This document shows, in pieces, positions 59,760 through 64,000 of a DNA stretch of 64,000 nt. A program made the translations under genes and the position numbers. The notes under the pieces are model-generated. The model worked only from the letters and a program-made list of their open reading frames with translations, was not told where the DNA came from and ran no database searches. The stretch's first letter is position 1. Each line of letters opens with the position of its first letter. This DNA is from Rhyzopertha dominica (taxonomy: Eukaryota > Arthropoda > Insecta > Coleoptera > Bostrichidae), in the NCBI GenBank assembly GCA_025024175.1, contig QCXZ01000137.1, positions 65,312,911-65,376,910 of the forward strand, read 5' to 3'.

Positions 59760-59900
59760 CCGCGGTCCACGCTCTATATATAGGCAACCCCCAGGACAGG
59801 GGTAGGCGGGATTTTTTTACTATGCCGAATGCTGGATTTGAACCGGGTACCTCCGGTATGGCAATGCAACACTTTACCGCTGCGCCAAACGCAAACTTAC
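59760..59900 (-). repeat. tRNA-derived SINE head
   Basis: On the minus strand, A box 'TGGCGCAGCGG' (59887-59877) and B box 'GGTTCAAATCC' (59844-59834) are correctly spaced for RNA polymerase III. The T and acceptor stems mispair, so it is not a functional tRNA. The GC-rich sequence following it (to about 59760) would be the start of the SINE body. Confidence 0.65.
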
Positions 59901-60114
59901 CTAACGGCCGTTATTCTTGTCTATTTAAGAGTAGGGCCACTCATCAATTTATCATTTTTAAACTGAGATGGGGTAGTCGATTAGGTAAAACTTACCGCTA
60001 AGTCCGCTTAGGGAGCACACTTTGACAGTGCTCATGTTTTTCTATGGTTTTATACTATTTTTTTTGTCATATTTCATACAATGGATTTTCGTTGTGGCCA
60101 GCTGGAGGGTTTCA

Positions 60115-61405
60115 GTGATTATCAATTATCTGGAATAAGAATAAACAATTTAATATTAAGAGTATTCATAGATTTGAACCGTGATTTTGGGGCAAAAACG
60201 TCAAATAACGGTTACAGCACGACTTAATTGAGCTAAATAACTGTCATTTCACAACCTAGGCTAAACCACAGCAGGTTTGCGATTCCTTTAAAAAATGTAC
60301 TACATAAGAAACTAAAGCCACCAGCATGCAATGATTATCAGTTATCTGGAATAAGAATAAACAAATTAATACTAAGAGTATTCCTAGATTTGAACCGTGA
60401 TTTTGTGGCAAAAACATCAAATAACGGTTGCAGCACGACTTAATTGAGCTAAATAACTGTCATTTCACAACCTAGGCTAATCCACAGCAGGTGTGCGATT
60501 TCTTAAAAAATGTACTAAATAAGAAACTAAGCCACCAGCATGCAATGATTATCAGTTATCTGGAATAAGAATAAACAAATTAATATTAAGAGTATTAATA
60601 GATTTGAACCGTGATTGTGTGGCAAAAACATCAAATAACGGTTACACCACGACTTAATTGAGCTAAATAACTGTCATTTCACAACCTAGGCTAAACCACA
60701 GCAGGTTTGCGATTCCTTTAAAAAATGCACTACATAAGAAACTAAAGCCACCAGCATGCAATGATTGTCAGTTATCTGGAATAAGAATAAACAAATTAAT
60801 ACTAAGAGTATTCCTAGATTTGAACCGTGATTTTGTGGCAAAAACATCAAATAACGGTTGCAGCACGACTTAATTGAGCTAAATAACTGTCATTTCACAA
60901 CCTAGGCTAATCCACAGCAGGTGTGCGATTTCTTAAAAAATGTACTAAATAAGAAACTAAGCCACCAGCATGCAATGATTATCAGTTATCTGGAATAAGA
61001 ATAAACAAATTAATATTAAGAGTATTAATAGATTTGAACCGTGATTGTGTGGCAAAAACATCAAATAACGGTTACACCACGACTTAATTGAGCTAAATAA
61101 CTGTCATTTCACAACCTAGGCTAATCCACAGCAGGTGTGCGATTTCTTAAAAAAATGCACTAAATAAGAAACTAAAGCCACCAGCATGCAATGATTATCA
61201 GTTATCTGGAAATAAGAATAAACAAACTAATATTAAGAGTATTAATAGATTTGAACCGTGATTGTGTGGCAAAAACATCAAATAACGGTTACACCACGAC
61301 TTAATTGAGCTAAATAACTGTCATTTCACAACCTAGGCTAATCCACAGCAGGTTTGCGATTCCATTAAAAAAATGTACTAAATATGAAACTAAAGCCAGC
61401 AGCAT
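60115..61405. repeat. Satellite array, six units of about 215 bp with 430-bp higher-order pattern
   Basis: The landmark 'tggaataaga' starts at 60131, 60347, 60561, 60777, 60991 and 61207, giving steps of 216, 214, 216, 214 and 216 bases (61207 has one extra A). Units beginning near 60331 and 60761 are almost identical to each other ('aatactaagagtattccta', 'ggttgcagcac'). Units 60545, 60975 and 61191 share a second variant ('aatattaagagtattaata', 'ggttacaccac'). The array therefore expanded as a dimer. Each unit contains 'cctaggct' and a polymerase III B-box-like 'GGTTCAAATCT' on the minus strand. The last unit decays near 61405. Confidence 0.97.
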
Positions 61406-61494
61406 GTGAATACATAATGTAAACTCTGACTTCAGATAGCTAAGCAAAACGGTGAATATAAGTTTAAAATTACTAAACTAGCATAAATCTACGA

Positions 61495-62790
61495 CTGTTA
61501 GTCAACTCTGTTTATATAAAAGAATGGATTTCAAGTGATTGAAGTTATATTAGAATAAATGAAATACTTGCTAATATGTCTATTGAGAGTCATAGAAGGA
61601 ACAAGCTGAAGACCAAAGCACACACGGTAAGAATGTGTTTAAGGCAGGTAAACTAATATAAAACACACTATACTTCATTGTATATCGTGATTTTCCTTTT
61701 TAACTAGTTTATGCATGCTGATTGTAATAAATAATGTTATAATTGTCAGCTTTTTTTAACTAATTCTGTTCATCAAAAAGCATATATTTCATGTAATTGT
61801 AATTAAATTGAAATAATATAATTAATTGGCATTTGTTGGTACTTATTAAATATAACTCGCATGTCAGTTATCAATCTTGTAGGTTGAGAAGTTGCTTGTT
61901 ACCGTCATCTATCATAGCATACAGGATATTTGATGTAATAAATAACAATCAGCTACATGCTACTAGACTAGCAAAAATCTATGATTTCCTAAAACCACCC
62001 TCGTACTCCATATGTCGTGAACGTAGTCAATTCTGTTTATATAAAAGAATGGATTTCAAGCGATTGAAGTAGAATTAGAATAAACTAAATATATAAAAAA
62101 ATTGGCGAGTTTTTTCATTATTTTTGCACTAGATTGCTTAAATTATGCCACTACATGCTTTTTTTTTCTCTAAAATGAGCAATACTCGTACGCTTAACTT
62201 GGAAAAAATACTTGCTACTGTGTATGTTGATAATCATAAATGGAGCAAGCTGATGAAGCACGGTAAAAATGCGTTTAAGACAACTAGACTACTGAAAAAT
62301 ATACTGTGTCGTACTTCGTTGTATATCGTGAATTCCCCTTTTTATTAGTTTCTGCGTGTTAATTATATTAAATAATGTTAAAATTGTCTGCTTTTTAACT
62401 AATTCTGTTCGTCTAAAAGCATATATTTCTTGCGATTGAAGTAATGTACTTAAATGAGTATTGTTTGGACTTTAATAAATATAACTAGCATTTATTATAT
62501 ATTGAGAAGTTGCTTATTACCGTCATCTATCATAGCATTTAGGGTAATTGACAAATAGAAAAATGAAGCGATTTCCTTGTTTATCTTCCTAACACTTGCT
62601 TATTTGAATTATGTCGCAGCATACTTTTTGTCTAATTAGCAGTACATATGTCTCTAAGTAATAATAAGAAGCAAATTGAGAGAGCAGAAGCAAACAGTCG
62701 ATCAGAAACGATGAAAATGTGTTTAAAAGAACTAAACTACTCGAAAATCTACTTCATGATGTGTTATGAATAGTCTTATCAACTAGCAAC
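61495..62790. repeat. Older, diverged tandem-type duplications beside the satellite
   Basis: Several segments recur in order: 'ctgtttatataaaagaatgg' at about 61508 and 62034; 'tgtatatcgtga' at about 61679 and 62320; 'aaagcatatatttc' at about 61778 and 62416; 'accgtcatctatcatagcat' at about 61901 and 62519. The spacings are 526-641 bases, and a weaker third copy appears near 62640-62760. The units are longer and much more diverged than the 215-bp array. Confidence 0.75.
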
Positions 62791-62799
62791 CGTTATTGA

Positions 62800-64000
62800 C
62801 ATTGACTAATGTTTGATTTTAATCAATGCTCTTTCTGTATTTTATGCTCATATAGCATATAGAGCGTTTGACATGGATAAAAATATAACGAGATTACTTT
62901 GCCATTTTCCCTTACTTATATTGTTACCTGTTTCTCTCTATAATATGCTATACTTATACAGGTCTTAATGATGGTGATAAAAATACATATTGCTTTTATA
63001 TACATGTGATAATCTACAACAAACAAATTGAAAACCAGAAACATTTGCTGAATGAGCATCCAAATTGGTTTCGAACAAGATTATGACCATAACCAGCTGA
63101 ATCGGTTGGTTGAAAGGCCGTAATCGAAGACACGGCGAGCTGTAGGGGAGAAATGGTAGCAGATAATCGCTGTAAGGCATTTGCTTTCTAAAGTATTACA
63201 ATTTATTCATCAATAATATTCCTGTTTAGTACACAGTACACCGCAAATTCCTTTTAGACATCTCACTTATTATTACAGCTGGAAAAAGTTTGTAACGGTA
63301 AAGATGTGAACTTTAAGACTACTTGCGTTTTTGTTTGTTGAAAATGGACTCGCATTGCTTATTCATGTAGATATTTGAATACTTAGAGCAAGTAAATCTA
63401 ACAAATTGTAGGTAACGTTTTGATACTTACAACCAGGAATATGTAGCATAGGATTCAAGAAAAATCTGTTTCTCCAGTAAATTCTTGAAAAAGGTGATGA
63501 GAAATATGACGGATAGGTATTTGTCGAAAAGTATTCAAACCCGTTTATATATTATCATTAAACTAATACTTCCAATATTGAAAGCCTCCTAGTTAGCTCT
63601 CATTCCAAGAGGCATTAAACTTCTTATGTTAAACTGACATAAAAGCCTTATAGTATGTTGTGTGAACGTAATTTCTTGCTATTGCTATTCAAATACTTTA
63701 ATATGGCGAATTAACCTCTGATTTAGCCAAAATAATAACTGTAATATATATTTCATAAGTATTAATACACAGTTTAACATTGAAGTAAATAAGAAATTAA
63801 TATTTTATTTTCTTGAGGCTATCAAACTGGACAATATCGTACCCGTTTAATTTGTCATTCATTTCTACATAGTGGTAGCGGGAGCTATGGGGAAGCTAAA
63901 GTAGGTACGCACTGATATTTTAATATGCATACACACGAGCTTTACACAGGAGAAACATAAGACAACAAGTAGTTTTTTTTGTTCTATAGATAACTTTTCA
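62800..64000. other. AT-rich sequence, nothing recognised
   Basis: No feature was found. Confidence 0.5.

Noticed and set aside
30396..59900. Three tRNA-like segments (30396-30469, 36573-36645, 59824-59896) as tRNA genes
   Set aside because: A and B boxes are good but D, anticodon or T stems do not pair, so they are SINE promoters rather than tRNA genes.
60115..61405. CRISPR-like array
   Set aside because: Units are contiguous 215-bp tandem copies without short repeats and unique spacers, and the DNA is eukaryotic.
62248..62275. 'CTGATGA' as a further hammerhead ribozyme
   Set aside because: No GAAA follows at a workable distance and no stem II can form.

Overview
This is a window of AT-rich animal nuclear DNA, almost certainly from an insect. 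The one unmistakable host coding segment is a single Ig-domain exon of the beaten-path (beat) family, an arthropod neuronal cell-surface/secreted family (minus strand, 1784-1989). It has clean splice signals on both sides. No second host exon could be recognised, so the rest is most likely long intron and/or intergenic DNA. Eight isolated N calls are scattered through the window.

The bulk of what can be read is a graveyard of mobile elements. From left to right: an LTR-less RT scrap (7.8 kb); a decayed fragment with an 'SDTDILVIALG' motif (8.2-8.6 kb); a fold-back (16.3 kb); a GC-rich repeat-like island with a perfect 38-bp tandem duplication (18.4-18.9 kb); three IS630/mariner-type transposase relics (21.1-21.6, 27.2-27.5 and 55.7-55.9 kb); a Penelope-like RT relic (23.5-24.3 kb); a capsid-like/nuclease-like gene pair (29.3-30.3 kb); tRNA-derived SINEs (30.4, 36.4-36.6 and 59.8 kb); a fold-back with hammerhead-ribozyme-like cores in both arms (30.5-30.7 kb); a nearly full-length but broken pogo/Tigger-like transposase (31.4-32.4 kb); a TIR element (35.9-36.3 kb); several jockey/CR1-type LINE copies (41.0, 44.5-45.9, 47.3-49.5 and 49.8-50.3 kb); two Penelope-like 3' ends joined head to head (50.7-51.6 kb); and a mariner transposase relic (58.3-59.0 kb). 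Every transposon gene seen has stops or frameshifts.

The right end (60.1-61.4 kb) is a six-copy satellite of about 215 bp. It carries a dimeric 430-bp higher-order pattern and is followed by 1.2 kb of older, diverged duplications.

Between the elements lie visibly GC-richer, low-repeat blocks (6.1-6.8, 10.2-10.6, 12.8-13.3, 19.3-20.0, 22.0-22.6, 37.1-37.9, 39.0-40.2, 42.2-43.0, 45.9-46.4, 51.7-52.8, 54.2-54.8 and 57.6-57.9 kb), several with TAATTA homeodomain-type cores. They produce chance open frames but look like non-coding, possibly regulatory DNA. That is inference and needs comparative data.

The most notable finds are (1) a textbook hammerhead ribozyme core on the minus strand at 44864-44901, inside a roughly 270-bp insertion that interrupts a LINE reverse transcriptase, and (2) the endogenous DNA-virus/Polinton-like capsid fragment next to a nuclease-like gene at 29.3-30.3 kb.
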